From positions 19,527,165 through 19,591,164 of the forward strand of contig NC_133221.1 in assembly GCF_040436345.1 (NCBI RefSeq): a stretch of 64,000 nucleotides of DNA, written 5' to 3'. The stretch is from Pagrus major. Lineage: Eukaryota; Chordata; Actinopteri; Spariformes; Sparidae. The translations under genes and the position numbers were made by a program. Positions within the stretch are counted from its first letter, which is position 1. Every line of letters starts with the position of its first letter. The notes beneath the pieces are model-generated. The model did not search any database. It was given only the letters and a program-made list of their open reading frames with translations, and was not told the DNA's origin. Shown one piece after another: positions 42,901 through 56,160 of the stretch.

Positions 42901-45867
42901 TGCATGGAAGTGAGATATTAACTGTTGAAGAGCACATAGTTTTTCTAACATCGGCCATGTTGTAGTTCAACAATTAGCTCCTTCATGTGCGGTTTCCTCT
43001 TTTATTTCTTAGCTTACTTATGGTCGAAAAATAATCTTTCCAGCTGTCAGACAATATCGTGTTTATTCTGTAACAACTTAATTGAAGCTTCATTGTTTGC
43101 AAGACCATATGTTTTTTTTTCTTTATTTGATTTTTATTCTCATTTTTTGTTTTGGTTTTGTTGCACCATTCCATGGGATTGACATGCCCTACTCTAAATG
43201 TCTTGTATTATTTTCAACACATTTGCTTAACATTCATCCTGACATGTTAACTGTTTATGGAAACTCTTGAATTTACACTAGAATCCAAAATAAAAGCTCT
43301 GTGAGTGTGAGCGATGTTTGGCTGCACAGCATGAGTTTGTCATGGTTGACCCTGGCAGGTCAGATGAGTTTAAGAGGTCAACAAGAAGACTATATGTTCT
43401 CACTGTATTTTTAGGGGGTTTGGATGCAGGTGACCACTCAGCAACTGTGACAGCAGAAGGATGAAATGTCACCATTAATATTTCTCTCTGCCTCAAACAC
43501 ATTCACACTATGTATTTTGCACAAACTGCTCTCCAACAATATTTTGCTGACAGGACAGTGTGGTTTGAAGCTTCTTCTGCTTCCTCTGAAAGCCCATAAT
43601 GCAGCATTTCATTTCGGCGCCTAAGTTTTAGTCCTTGCATTTAAAAGGGATCCCTCTTCGTTATGAGAAGCATTTTATCAGCTCTACCAGATTCCTTCTG
43701 CAGCTGGTCGCTCCAAATCTGTGCCATGTGTTTGTTTAGCTGCTGTGGGGTCTTCGCTTTGCTCCTGTGGACCACCTGTGTTACAGCAATCCCAAATTTG
43801 TGATTAGAAAAACATGCATCCTATTTTAAACACATCCACCGCAGACCCTCTCCGTTGCAATGAAGATCTGCAGCTTCCACTCTGTTTCCCACCTGAGTGT
43901 TATGGCACGCTGCTCCCCTGAAGGCGTACTGACTTCAGCCATCTGCTCGAGCTCTTTAAAGCTGAGATATTGCTTTGACAGAAGCTTATTTCCACAATGC
44001 ACTCTCAGGATCAACATACCTGTCCGCCCCCAGGATTCCCACTACAGTGCTCTCATTGTGTGAGGTTTATTTCCTGTACATGATACAGTGTGTGGGCAAA
44101 ATGTATGGAGATGTCATCTCTGGTTTTTGGATATGACACATGAGAAGAGGAGAACACTGTGGGAGGGATGGAAAAGTGTTGAGATAACAGATCATGCCTC
44201 AAACTTGCAGTGAAAAGATCTTATATTTTGTAATAATGTAGATTCGTACAGAAAATGTATTTAAATTGTGTAATTATTGTGTTTTCCATCCGTAACAGGT
44301 GTTGAAAAGACCGATCTAGGTATTCTGGAAATACAAGCTCACCAAATGTTGTAAATGTAATTACTGATTATGAATATATCCACACGTTTTCGCTCTAGTC
44401 TCAAAATATCAAGACATGCCTGTTACTTGCTGTCACAACAAACAGATTGGAAGTATGCATCATGTTGACTGAAATAAGCATGAGTGACGGCTGTTGCTGC
44501 AGGAGCGGCTTATACTTAGACCAGTGTTTAGAGAAGATCCAACTACAACAGACGCGAGTGCTGCAGACAACTGCAACATGAAAGCGAGGCAGAAAAACAT
44601 AATTCAGATCTTTGTGCGATGTGACTTCTAGTAAAGTTTCTCTAAAAATTCTTCCTCTCTCATTTGAAATCGCCCGATGCGGCAGGAATCTCAAAGAGCT
44701 GAACCTTAAAGTGATAAAATTCCTCCCTGAGGAGGTTGTGGAGAGAAGAGAAAGATGCACAGCCAGCAGCACCCCTGGCATTGATTAATGAAACAGACTC
44801 CACGCTCTCAAGATCAAAGCTGTATTTATTACTCTGTTTTCTTTCCAGTGGGTGATGGAGTCTGGAAACCAAAAACATAAACTGGATTGCGTCGATATGT
44901 TATAAGAGGCTGACAGATCTTATCGGACCCCTATCTGATACTTAAGGGATGAACTGTTGATACAAGTGCAACATGATGAACCACCAAGTCAGACCATTTA
45001 GATTCAGGATGGAGCATATTGTGACCCACTGCGGGCTCAGCTATTTGTGGACTTTGACCCCAGATAAAAAATTGGAGCGGTGAAGCCGGTGCAGCATCCT
45101 GCTCAGTGCTGGAAATGCGTAGAATGACTCAGCGTTCTCGGCAGGAGTTGGCAGACTGGACATCCATCACGCCACTACTACGGTTCTGCCTATAGGAGCC
45201 TGATGCCTGCTCTGACATTGTAGCTGTTGGCTCACAGAGCAGACACTGCTGACAGGCACTGCTGAGGAAATGCTGTTCAGGACCTTGTTCAGCCCAGGGG
45301 TCAAACCAATCTGAGGTGAGCAGCAGAGGAAGAGGTAGTTAGTGGAATTGGACAAAATGTAAACCATGATTATGTCTGAAACAACACTGACTGGAAGATT
45401 AACCTGCTGCACAGTCCCTGGGGCTAACATGAGCTGTAGGCTGGATTCATTATATTTTACCTTCAGCCCCTGAAAGGAACCAGTACTCTTATACCTTAAC
45501 ACAGGTCTGCTGTCACTTAATTAAGAACAATTTCATATTAAAACAAAAATCACCATGATAGCATGATATCAACCAAAATAATAAGATAAAATAGTATGTA
45601 TTGCTTTAGATTTTGATACAGGGCCAATCTGTAAGAGAAGCTAAAGATTCAGCTTTCATCATTTTAGTTTACACCACTGGTTCCTACATGATGTGCTGTG
45701 AGGAAAGTCCAGACGTTGGACCCTAACGCACAGGTAAACAGGTTGTTTGGTAACACATGATAGTAACATGATTGGGTATGAAAGGTGCATCCTTGAAAGG
45801 CTCAGTCTTTCACAAGCAAGGATGGTGCGAGGTTCACCACTTTGTGAAATGATACATGGCTGTACAA

Positions 45868-46138
45868 AGCAGGAGTGCTTAAACTTTTTACCATGGAGGG
45901 CCAAAACTGAAACTTAATGTTTGGCCACGGGGCAAAACCAAACACTGTATTTTTAAGAGGTAAAATGGTCCTCGGATCCCAAGTTCTCTGGGCAAGGTGT
46001 TTATCGTTCTCAGATTATGAAAAATAATAAAAAAGTAAGTGATGCTGCATAGCTGAAGATTCATATTGTATTTTATTTTAAATTACTGACTAATAGAATC
46101 TTATGGTGGCCTGCAGGCTCTACTTTGGGCAGCCCTGG
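45868..46138. repeat. hAT-like MITE (GGGCAGCCCTGGTG end)
   Basis: The right end TTTGGGCAGCCCTGGTG and the left end AGCAGGAGTGCTTAAACTTTT are degenerate inverted termini. The interior contains GGAGGGCCAAAACTG and GTGGCCTGCAGGCTC, typical of this repeat type. Confidence 0.5.
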
Positions 46139-47452
46139 TGTAAACACTATTATGGGGTTGGGAACACTTTGTAAAACTGTTGCCAGTTAACACAGTTTGT
46201 TTCAAATTATTACATTATGGGTTGTTTTTTTTCACAGCGTCCCAATTTTGGGGGGAATAATGGTTGTATTGTGCAACCAATGCAAACGAATCAAATTATT
46301 ACAAAAGATAATGACAACATAGATGATGATCCTGGGATCTCTGGGGCCCTGGGACAGAACATAGTTGGCCAAACATGGCAAATTGTGTGTGTGAAATTAC
46401 ACATTTCACACTTATTTCTTACCATTTTACGTTGACAATGAGTAATTAAACAGAGAAATCCACTGATGAAGAGAAAGAGAAACCAGGGTCTCCACTGACA
46501 GTAACTCCAGCTGAAAAACATGGGGGGAAGGGGGACTGTGGAGACTGCTTTCACTCTATCTAACTTAAAATGCAGAAGATGGACAAAATAACAGAAACAC
46601 CTGTACAAATGAATGCAATCCAGTTATAAAGACTACAGCATCACAGCATATGGTCACTTTGTTGATCTCTTTGTCAAAGCATCAGCAACATTTTGTTCGC
46701 ATCACAAAGGTCATATTTTATTGCATGGATACATTTAGTTGCATCACATTTTACAGGTTGTTATGTCAGCCTCCTGTAGGTGTGTCATGATGCCACACTG
46801 TTACATCTGCCTTTTCTCTGTCTGGACATAAACACAGTTTTTATTTTTGAGCTCTTGCTGATATCAACATCTCTTCCTGTTTGCCTGCAGAGGTCAGGGT
46901 CATCTTAACAGAACAGCACCCTACAGATGCTTGTTTAAAGACCTTTAAACATGGCGGCTGTTTGCAGACGCAGGAATCTACGCAGCAGCCTTTGGAGCTG
47001 CTCTATGACGGCCTGCATGACCTCCATGTTAGAATTTGCAAATGCATACGTCAATACTAATCCCCAAAAGCTGTATTGGCATGAATGGAAGAGAACTCCG
47101 CTGCCAAAGCATTTCAGAGAATCATCAGGTTGATGCTGATGCACGATAATCAACCAACTGGATCTTATGCAACATTACAATTGATGGCTGACACAGCAGC
47201 AGCTCCAACCAGCAGCACCTGTTTTCATCAGATGATGATGCATGTATTAGTGAATGATGACTATTTACCATATGCATAAACAACCACACTAAAAAACAAC
47301 CACACAAAAACAAGTGTTTCTTTCTTGACATGCTGTATGATGTATTGTCCCACTCGATGATTACAACACACACCCTTCAATCATGCACTCACAACACAGA
47401 GGTGGTGGTCCTGAGGTGACGCTGCCTGTGGTTTCATCTGTCTGCAGGTGCT

Positions 47453-47466
47453 GTTGCCATGGCAAC
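47453..47466. promoter_or_regulatory. Perfect RFX X-box palindrome GTTGCCATGGCAAC
   Basis: Exact match to the symmetric X-box consensus bound by RFX transcription factors, in a non-repetitive stretch of the intergenic region. It may belong to an enhancer or an unannotated promoter. No gene start is visible nearby. Confidence 0.5.
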
Positions 47467-48049
47467 GACAGATGAAATTCTCAGAGTGAATCATGAGTTG
47501 ACCGCTGGTTCACTCTCTGCCCCGGGATCAGATCCTGACCTCTTCAGGGCCCTTGAGATTAGTGTGTCAGAGGAGCCAATAAAATAAGAGATTCTGCCCT
47601 TCACGTGCAACGCCCCTTGTTTTTATTTGTACTGACTTTAACATGCACTGGCTCCCAGCGCTCTCTGTGACACCCGTATCCTCGGGCCCTCCACTTAAAA
47701 TTAGAGCGCAGCTGTCTCTGGATTATTTTATCCTGAGACAGATTCCTTGAATACCCCGGACAGAATTATCCTGAGGCGATGCAGAGAGTAGGAATGGAGC
47801 TGGGAGCCATTTTGGGCGGTGGATAAATGCCTATTTTGAACTGTGTGAGTAACCTGGCAGCCTGGCGGGCATGAACGCTCCTGATCGAATCTGCCAAAGT
47901 GAGGGCATCGTACTTGACCTCTTCTCTCAATGTGCCTCATTAGAATGAGAATACACTAATATAATAATACACTTTAAATCAAGTGTCAGAGGCTCGGGAA
48001 CGGATGTGAACAATACAAGTGTGTTTGGTTATGTATTTCCTTTTGTGTG

Positions 48050-48555
48050 TTAAAGCAGAAATATGATGCTCATTTTCAGGTTGATAATTTTATTTATGGT
48101 TACAAGAATAGATTTACATGCTGTAATGCTCAAAAAACACATCAGTTTTCTCATACTGTCCAGTGCTGCAGCACTGTATTCACACTCTGTCTGAAACGCT
48201 CTGTTTTAGCTCCTGTCTCTTTAAGACCCTTTGTCTGCTCTGATTGGTCAGCTCACATATGCCTGAGCCAACACTGCAACAACAACAGAGCAGCTGAGCT
48301 CAATCAATTCTTACATGTCAAACTAGCTGCTAGACATAAATTAAACAAATGTGTGACATGGTGACGTCACAAAGTCACAGAATTAAAAGCGGGACTACTG
48401 ACGAGGCATTTCAGGACCAGTGTTTTCTGTGGGAGAGGGGAGCTTCTGTTGTTGTGGACTTTGACCTTTTTAACTTTCAAGATCTTGTAACATATAACAA
48501 ATATATACAAAAACACTGAAGGAATGGAATAAAAAACATAATAGGTCTCCCTTAA
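48050..48555 (+). repeat. MITE-like dispersed repeat, family A copy 3
   Basis: The best preserved copy, starting TTAAAGCAGAAATATGATGC and ending TAGGTCTCCCTTAA, with inverted termini and TTAA at both edges. It shares TTTTCAGGTTGATAATTTTA, GAAACGCTCTGTTTTAGCTC, CTGATTGGTCAGCTCAC and ACAAATGTGTGACATGGTGA with the other copies. The 105-codon frame at 48047-48364 is part of this repeat. Confidence 0.85.
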
Positions 48556-49419
48556 CATATGGGCATTTTGTAACCGACTCCAATTCTGTTTTTAATCACA
48601 GTTTACATGCTCCTCCAGGGGTTGAAAACCAATTACATATCTGGGGTTTATATAAACATTTCCCAAAACCAATTTTGAGAATTTAAAAACTTGCCAGCAG
48701 CCCAAAAATCAAGCTACGTCATGTTGTGGATTGGTATGTGTGCATTTATCTGTGTATGTTTGTGTACTTGTCTCTGTGAGTGTAGCTGTATTTTTCTCTG
48801 TGTGTGTGTGTGCTCCTAAGTTTCCTAATAGAGCCCCAGTGAGAGCTGTGACAGCCTATTTACAGAAGCACCCCACAGGGCCGGGCTTCTGCTCTATGGA
48901 AAATATACCCAAACCTCTCGTGGGTGTAAACATGTCGAGAGCTGACATCCCTGAGCAAGAATCGCATCTCATCAAGAGGACTGTTGCATTATCTCCACAA
49001 TGAAAAATGCAGTTTTGACCAAATAATGTTATTCAGTCGCACCTTTAGATGCAGAGTAGACGCATTAAGAAGAGAGATATTTCATTCATCTCAATCTGAG
49101 CTCCAACTGTACAAATATGGCAGCAGGAGGAGCAAGCTGTGCTTAATGAGACTGTGTGAGGCTGTCGTTAGTACAGGGAGAGGTGCTGGATTATTGATGC
49201 CTCCGAGCTCCTCTGTTGGGCTCATTTCTGGTTGTCTCCTCAGGGAGGAGGCGTGCTCACTCACCTCCAGCCTGGGTGACAGCCGGGTATGAATTACCTT
49301 CCCCATTCCCCCCCTGCTGACACTGCAGCTAGCGGCCAGCAGCTACGCATTTTAATATGGAGACAAGTCAGGGAGAAAACGAGGCGGGAGAGGCGAGTGG
49401 GAGAGAAAAAGATGAGAAG

Positions 49420-49662
49420 AAGTGTGTGTCTGTGAGTGTGTGCGTGTGTGTCTGTGTGTGTGTGCATGCGGCTGTTGTGAGTGATTTTGTGTTGGAAGAA
49501 AAAGAGCCAGAAAGATAAAAAGACAGGGAGCGGCAGTGCGATGGAGGGGAGGAAGGATGGAGATGAGAGGAGAGACGAGGCCTCGCGAGTTGAAAATCAA
49601 TAATTAAAAGGTCATGTGGAAAAAGAGCAAGAGAGGGAGGGAGAGAGAGAGAGAGAGAGAGA
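49420..49662. repeat. Purine-rich and TG/GA low-complexity tract
   Basis: GTGTGT runs (49430-49464) are followed by an almost pure purine stretch ending in a perfect (GA)n at 49631-49662. Confidence 0.85.
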
Positions 49663-50055
49663 AGGCCCTTTAACCAAACCTTAATCCTCCACTAGCGTGC
49701 AGCTGCCAAAATCTCCTGCTTCCTCATCACGTGAGGTCACAGGGGATCCTGGCACTAATGCATCCTGGGATTTATTCTTACTAAACTTCAGTCCTGCTAT
49801 AAGAAAAACTGAATGTGTTCTGAGCTGATATGTGCCAGTGATGTACTGTAGTAATATATCCATCAATCAGATGACACATGCACTGTATTAAGCACACACT
49901 GAGGTAGTGTGGCTGATACATACTGATGGGGGCTTAGAGTTTATCTACAGGTTTATTCCAGACAGGGTTTGTTTGATTCAACATGTTTCATCCGAAACTG
50001 AATCTGAATTGTTCCAATATGTTCATGTAACTAATCTTTAATGATTCAATGTCCA

Positions 50056-50700
50056 GTGTTTAGGATTTAGGGGGGTTTCGGAAGATCACTTGGCAGAAAT
50101 TGAATACAAAAATCATTATTAAAAACACCGGTGAAATGACTCGTTTCACAATCATAATCTGCTCCATTCAGTCCAATAACATTTGGAAAGTCTAGAAGAG
50201 CCGGGGGCTAAACTGGAAGTTAGCTGGTTAGTCTTGAGAAGTTCGTCCTCTATAAGCCAGTCAATGCAAATGATTCAGGTGTTTTTCTCCCCAGGAAGTC
50301 AAGCTTCTTAAGCTTCACGCGCCACTGAGCAGCAGCTCTCATAGGCATGAACTGGACTCCATCACTGTATTGTACTTTCCCTTTATCACATCCATGGTTG
50401 CACCGCCATGTTTCTACAGTAGCCGTAGCTGAGGGGTACTTTGTTGGTGGCAATCTGAACCCACACCACTGGATGAGGCTGGTGATTTTGTATATTTTTG
50501 TCACTTTGCCAACAAATTTTAATGAATTTCTTACTTTGCAACTGTACACACGGGGAGGTGACAACCACTTGAGCTTCAGTGGAAGTCCATCTTTATCTAA
50601 TGGTCACACGGAGGATCAACAGAGTTGTCAGATGCGTGATAACTATCGTATTTGGACGATGACTTTGTAAGATATGATGATGAACTTGATGCACCAGGAC
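50056..50700. repeat. Dispersed fish repeat (GTGTTTAGGATTTAGGGG type)
   Basis: It starts CCAGTGTTTAGGATTTAGGG. On the minus strand it contains GGCTACTGTAGAAACATGGC, a motif of a repeat I recall from many fish genomes. The frames at 50250-50670 derive from it. Confidence 0.5.
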
Positions 50701-52782
50701 GGCTGCCATTAGTCCAGTTATTTATTTTAAGTACATGTTCTGTAAAATTACACATTTACGCTAATTTGTTCTCGTGGTTGTGACTCATGTACAATAATTT
50801 CCCTCAAAATAAAATAACTCTAAGCGTCTGGTACAACTCTGGCAAAGCTGAGGATCCATGAATTTTATACAGCATGAGTAAACTGGAAGCAGCCAGCACC
50901 CAGCAGGGCTCTGTGTTTTTAGCAAACATGAGTAAAAAGTGTATTTGCTGCAGACTGTTTACAGTTTAGGATTATTGCACATTTGTTGCTATATATAGCG
51001 TCTTTTGCAATAACAAAAGTAGAATCAGTTCATTGCTGGTTTTGGTCTTTACAGGGGATCTGATGGAAATGAGAAGGAAATATTAAACACCAGTCTCATT
51101 CTTTAAGGTCACTCACAGCAATTCAACAAGAATATTAAAACTTGTTTGATGCAAAACATGGAAGTCATTTCTTCACCTTGGACACGAGATGAGAAACACG
51201 GATGAGAAATCCTAAAAGTGCTATGGATGAACGGTTATGAGATTGTTCATTCAACTGAAGCTGTGGAAAAAGCTTGTAAATTGAGTTGGGATTGTTTTCA
51301 TCAGATTCAATGCTTGGTTTCATTTTAAGAGTCTGGTATTTAAAGCCACATTTCTTTATTCAGCTGCAGCAAAACAAAATAATCAATTCTAGTTGATCAC
51401 ATCAGAGTGAATATTCAAATTGGCCTTGAAAAGATGGAAGATGCGAGCCCTGACACTCCCAATTTGAATGTTTATGTCCTTATCTGATGTTACTTCTTGT
51501 GTCATTTGTTATACATTGTGCAGAGTTAGCGCATTGTTTTTTATTATCAGATTAATTCGATGAGTCAATCAAATACCCTGCGGTGCGTTTAGGCACGCAG
51601 TGTAATCAGTAAGTGCATCCCGAGCTGTCTAACTTGGACAAGAGTCAGACTTTTGTTAGGAAAAGCCCAAGCTCAACAAAATCTATAATGAATGAACATA
51701 ATTAACCAAATGGATGCATTAGGAGCAGCCTCCTAAGCATCGCACTGCACTGATGTGTTGATTCTGATAAGCTTAGTCAGAGGCTTTTTTAAAAATATTC
51801 ATGACGAGCCTGAGGATCATGGTTTATCAAAGCTCCAGGTCATATCCGGTCGCTTTAGCCTTTGTTGGCGGGGGGAACATGAACTGAGTGTGACCACTTC
51901 ACTTACTCCCAGTCTGCGGCTGACCTGGTCAGTTAATAATCACTGATCTTGGTTAATGGCAGGCTAACAACATAATTACAGGCAGCTAGGGAGGCGGACA
52001 GAAACACTATAATGGGACCTCAGCCACGGTATAGCCAAGCTGACTGGAGAGACCCTAAAAAGTCCCTGTGATTTACTCCTTTAATGTCTCAACGCCAGAT
52101 TTAAGTGTGTTTATGAACGCGAACACTCCCACAGGCCAAAGGACAGTTTGCTCTCACCTACAGCTTCGTATCACATGAGGGGATCAAACACATAACCATC
52201 ATTAGACAGAAGTCAACTCTCTATGGGAGAATACTTTTAAAGTCTTGACTTCTAAAGTCAAAAAAATGTGTTGCGCTTAAGTTAATCTTTAAAGTGATGT
52301 GCCTGTTTGACCTGCATTGGATTTTCGCTCAGATAAGATTTATTATCACATAATTTACAAGATTTCTGTTGTCCAGGCCAGTTTCAGCATCTGGGTCACC
52401 ATGCTCCCATGTGCTGCACACTCGGAGAGACGGTGGAGTACACACTGGCTCCGAGCCATTTTTAACCTCCTCCACTTTAATATCACCCACTCGCCATATG
52501 AGCCTCCTTCAAGGGTAATGAGGGAGCAGACTGCTCACTTGGCTGTCTGGACAGCAGGTTTTTTCCCGTACGCACACACAGGGACGCAGATTTTAATCAC
52601 AGACATGTCTCAACTTGGGGTTTGTTACAATGGGTGGGCGATGTGTCTCGGGTCTGCATCTGTGTCATTAGCTTTATCCGGTGTGGGTGCACACATGCAA
52701 GTTTGTTTTTTTTTGCGTGTGTGTCAAGTAATATGTATGTTCATCAAAAATTAGAGACAGATTTCCAAAGATATCTGATGTA

Positions 52783-53345
52783 CTGTAATGGTTCCCAAGC
52801 TTTTTTGTCTGACTTTACCCCGACAGCTCTGATGAAGTCCCCCTTTATCAACATCACCCGCCATGTTCCAGATGTCTTATTTGAACTGATTTTAAACTGG
52901 ATGTTGTTTAACACTATTATTTATATAAAAGCCTGCTGCCTATTTTAACATTTATCCACGCAGCCTATGTATAGCTTTTTTCACCATTTTTTCTAATAGG
53001 CTACCTTTAGCTAGCTAAATCTTTACTTTTATTTCAACCATGAATGCATCAGCCTACTTCTAGTTAACTAAACATTTAGCCTATCAAATAGCCTAAATGA
53101 AGCCATTTATTTTAAGCCAATTGTTTCAGCAGTTTATCCTGTATATATATATATCCTTTATAACTTTCAACTTTATTTATCCATTAGCTAGGCTACTCTA
53201 ACTAGGCCATATATCTCAATATTTCAACCATTTATTCATTACTTTATCAACCATTAGCCTACTTTTAGCTAACTGTCAGCCATTTATTCTTACTTTTAGC
53301 TATCTTTTTGAATTTAGGCTAATGCTACCCATTACTCTTAGCGAT
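52783..53345. repeat. Repeat with degenerate tandem (TTTATTCATTACTTTTAGCTAACT-like) core
   Basis: It starts AATGGTTCCCAAGCTTTTTT, an end motif of fish hAT-like elements. From about 52975 it turns into imperfect tandem units containing CCATTTATT, ACTTTTAGCTA and TAGCCTA, repeated roughly every 45-60 bases. Confidence 0.6.
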
Positions 53346-55880
53346 GTTTTCACACAACTTAGCTATGTTATATAGGCTAGGCCTAGTGTTCAGGTGTTAC
53401 AACTGAATATGAGGATCTATTTAATAAAATTGTAATTTCTAGTTTGTGAAAGTAGTTGAACTACTCCATAATCTTTCAAAGAAGGCTAACTCCTGGCAAG
53501 CCTAGGCTAGTAGGTCCCTATCCCCTGCGTACAAGCTCTTGCAATCACTGGACTACAGTACCGTATATATACACACTTTTCTTGTTACTACTTCATTTAA
53601 ATTTAAATGCAACGACTTTTCCATGTCCAAGATGTTTATATTCATCAGCTGCCATCCCCAGGGCCCTAATTTTCAGGGTTCAGAACGTTGGTCTCTGGGA
53701 AGCCGAAGGACGCTGCCTATCACAGATGACTGATTGGACTCGTTGTGACAGCCATGTCAGTGCCCCCTCCCTAAACTCTCCAAGGCAATAAAGCCAAGGA
53801 GGTGAGAGTTTGACACAAGCTTGACCCAAAGTGTGAACCCTCCCTGTGGCATGTCAGAGGTGACCTTCTGTGGGGGCCAAGGGTCAAGGTCTTAAAACAA
53901 GAACATCAAAAACACGGCACCCACACTTCTCTGAGCAACCTGATGCCCATCTGGAGGAATCCGACACACACTGGTGTCAAACAGAGACATTTTCATTAGT
54001 GAGTCCTAATTTTATACGCAGCTTCAGATTTATATAATGAATGCAAATGGAAATCAAACATGTTTGACACCTGATAAAACTAAAATATGGCTCTCATGAA
54101 TATGGATGTGGCTGGAGGTGCTGACTGAAAGCTTAATCTGCAGGGTCCTTGAGCCCTTTAGAGAGGACTGAAGTATTCTGTGAGGTTATCAAGCCTCCAT
54201 CTGTCAGATTCCCACTCACTCCTGCCATGTGTTTTTAGTGCCCTGGCCTTATATCAGTAACAATGGGGCCTGAGAGACAGCTGAAACGGATGGCTTTTGA
54301 CAATCAAGAGGCGCATAGCATATCCAGAGGCTATATCACAAGCCAAAGTGTTGTAACATAATAGCAGGGGAGATAATATATGTTTCAAAAAAGGGCTTGA
54401 TAAAGGTATGGAATATAAATCACAGCTTTGAGACTGCTTCAGAAACAGCTTCTTTGTTCATAAACCAAAATAGACAAGCAGAATTCTGCACGGCATCGAT
54501 GTAGAAATGAAAAACAAACAAGGCAAATAAATAGATTTAATGTCTGAACTTCCAAAACTTGCCTGTAGTACTGACAGGAATTATAATATGGCCCCTGATG
54601 AATAACGGTGGGATTAGTTTTTCAAAAAAAAGAAGACTGACAGTGCATTTTCAGGACATTCATAGCGAGAGTGTGTACACATGGAGGAGGAAGCCGGTTA
54701 ATAAATGACTGTGAGCGACAGCCCGAGCTGTAAGATAAATGAGAGGGAACTTAAGTGGAAGGGAATCAATCACAGTGAGTTTTAAATGTTCCCTGTGGAG
54801 AATGTATGAATTAAAGGCAGCTTAAAGGTGCATGGCTTCAGCTCCCTGTGTGATTTGTTGCCAGACTGCTGCACATACAGACCCACTGGCTTTAAATTTT
54901 TACCATGAAAGAACCTGATAACATCCAGAACTTCTAAAGTGAGATTTAATTTCCCCCCAGCCAAGGATTTTAAAAATGTATTCAAGTCTGGGAGACATCC
55001 CTGCTGAAGCAGAAAAAAAGATTGAAGTCTCGCTGTATATGAAATTAATCTTTCAACATAAATGTTCACTGAAAATTGAAGCTTATAAATTTATGAGGCG
55101 ACACATTTGAGTTTCACGCCATATATCTTTGATTATCAGATAAAGAAAAAGAGAGTGAATAAAAATGAAGGCATGCAGAGCTCTAATCCTCTCCATAATA
55201 ACTTTTCTGAGGTCCTCCCTTCCGCCAATTAAATCCTTTCACAAAAGTACCCTGCTCCTTTGTAAAAAAAAAAGACTCCACAAACATATAACTTTATCTG
55301 CACACATCACTGATATAAAGCTAATGTAAGGAGGTTATTATGAAAAGCTTTGGGCTCTCCAAACAATTACATCCTGAGCAGCTATCTTCAGAAAAGTGGA
55401 AGAGATAATGGGATTTGTAGATCTCCTGGTGGCCTGGAAGCAAAAAGAAAACAGTAGTTAATGACACAAGTCTAGACAGGAGACAGGAAACAGAATATTG
55501 AGAAGCTGTGGCGCTTAATGGTCACGACCGCTTTGATTCGCATGATAGCAAAGTCTTTTTTTCATGCTCCATCTACTGCCAACCACCCACCATGATTGCA
55601 GCAGCCCACTCTTATGTCTCCAACAACCTGATTCTTACGACCAGTGACTGAACATGTTCAACCCCCGGTTGCAGTGGCAGAGTGTATAACTGAAGCAGAA
55701 AGATGGAAACTGAGGTGGAAGGAGTTTGAATAATGTGAGCAGCCATGAGGCACTCGCGACCTTCGACCATCCAAATAATGCAGTGTAACTAATCCCCAAA
55801 TCCTCGTCTGGGGGCTGAAGAAGTAAGCTCAGTCTGTGAGACGGACTGATGGCATGTCAGGTTGTTTTTTTATGCTGAGC

Positions 55881-55941
<61 letters not shown>

Positions 55942-55954
55942 ACTATCTATCTAT

Positions 55955-55991
<37 letters not shown>

Positions 55992-55992
55992 C
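55881..55992. repeat. (ATCT)n - (AACT)n compound tetranucleotide microsatellite
   Basis: About 60 bases of ATCT pass, via mixed ATCT/AACT units, into pure AACT units. The second repeat type looks derived from the first by a T-to-A change that was then amplified. Confidence 0.97.
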
Positions 55993-56019
55993 AGCCAGTT
56001 AGCCCTGTCCCATCCAACT

Positions 56020-56160
56020 TTAAAGGTCCTGTGCCAGCGGTGTAAACACCAGAAACGTTCTGGTGCTCCAAGCCGCCAGTGCTACCTGCATAGCTAAATG
56101 AGCTAACGGTGAAGTGTATTATAATATTCTTACATATTGCACCTTTGAAACTATTTTTTA
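56020..56160 (-). repeat. Dispersed repeat fragment (AAAGGTGCAATATGTAAGA type)
   Basis: On the minus strand it starts TTTCAAAGGTGCAATATGTAAGAAT, a very common fish repeat end. The other end near 56.02 kb reads TTTAAAGGTCCTGTGCC. Confidence 0.5.

Noticed and set aside
44401..45502. Minus-strand frames of 126 and 111 codons
   Set aside because: Not recognised, no linked splice sites that extend a common frame, and composition is like the surrounding intergenic DNA.
48047..48364. 105-codon open frame on the + strand
   Set aside because: It coincides with dispersed repeat family A. The corresponding frames in the copies at 3825 and 29878 are broken.
52317..52948. Two overlapping + strand frames of 145 and 108 codons
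   Set aside because: No recognisable domain, no convincing exon borders, and the right part runs into a repeat end at 52783.
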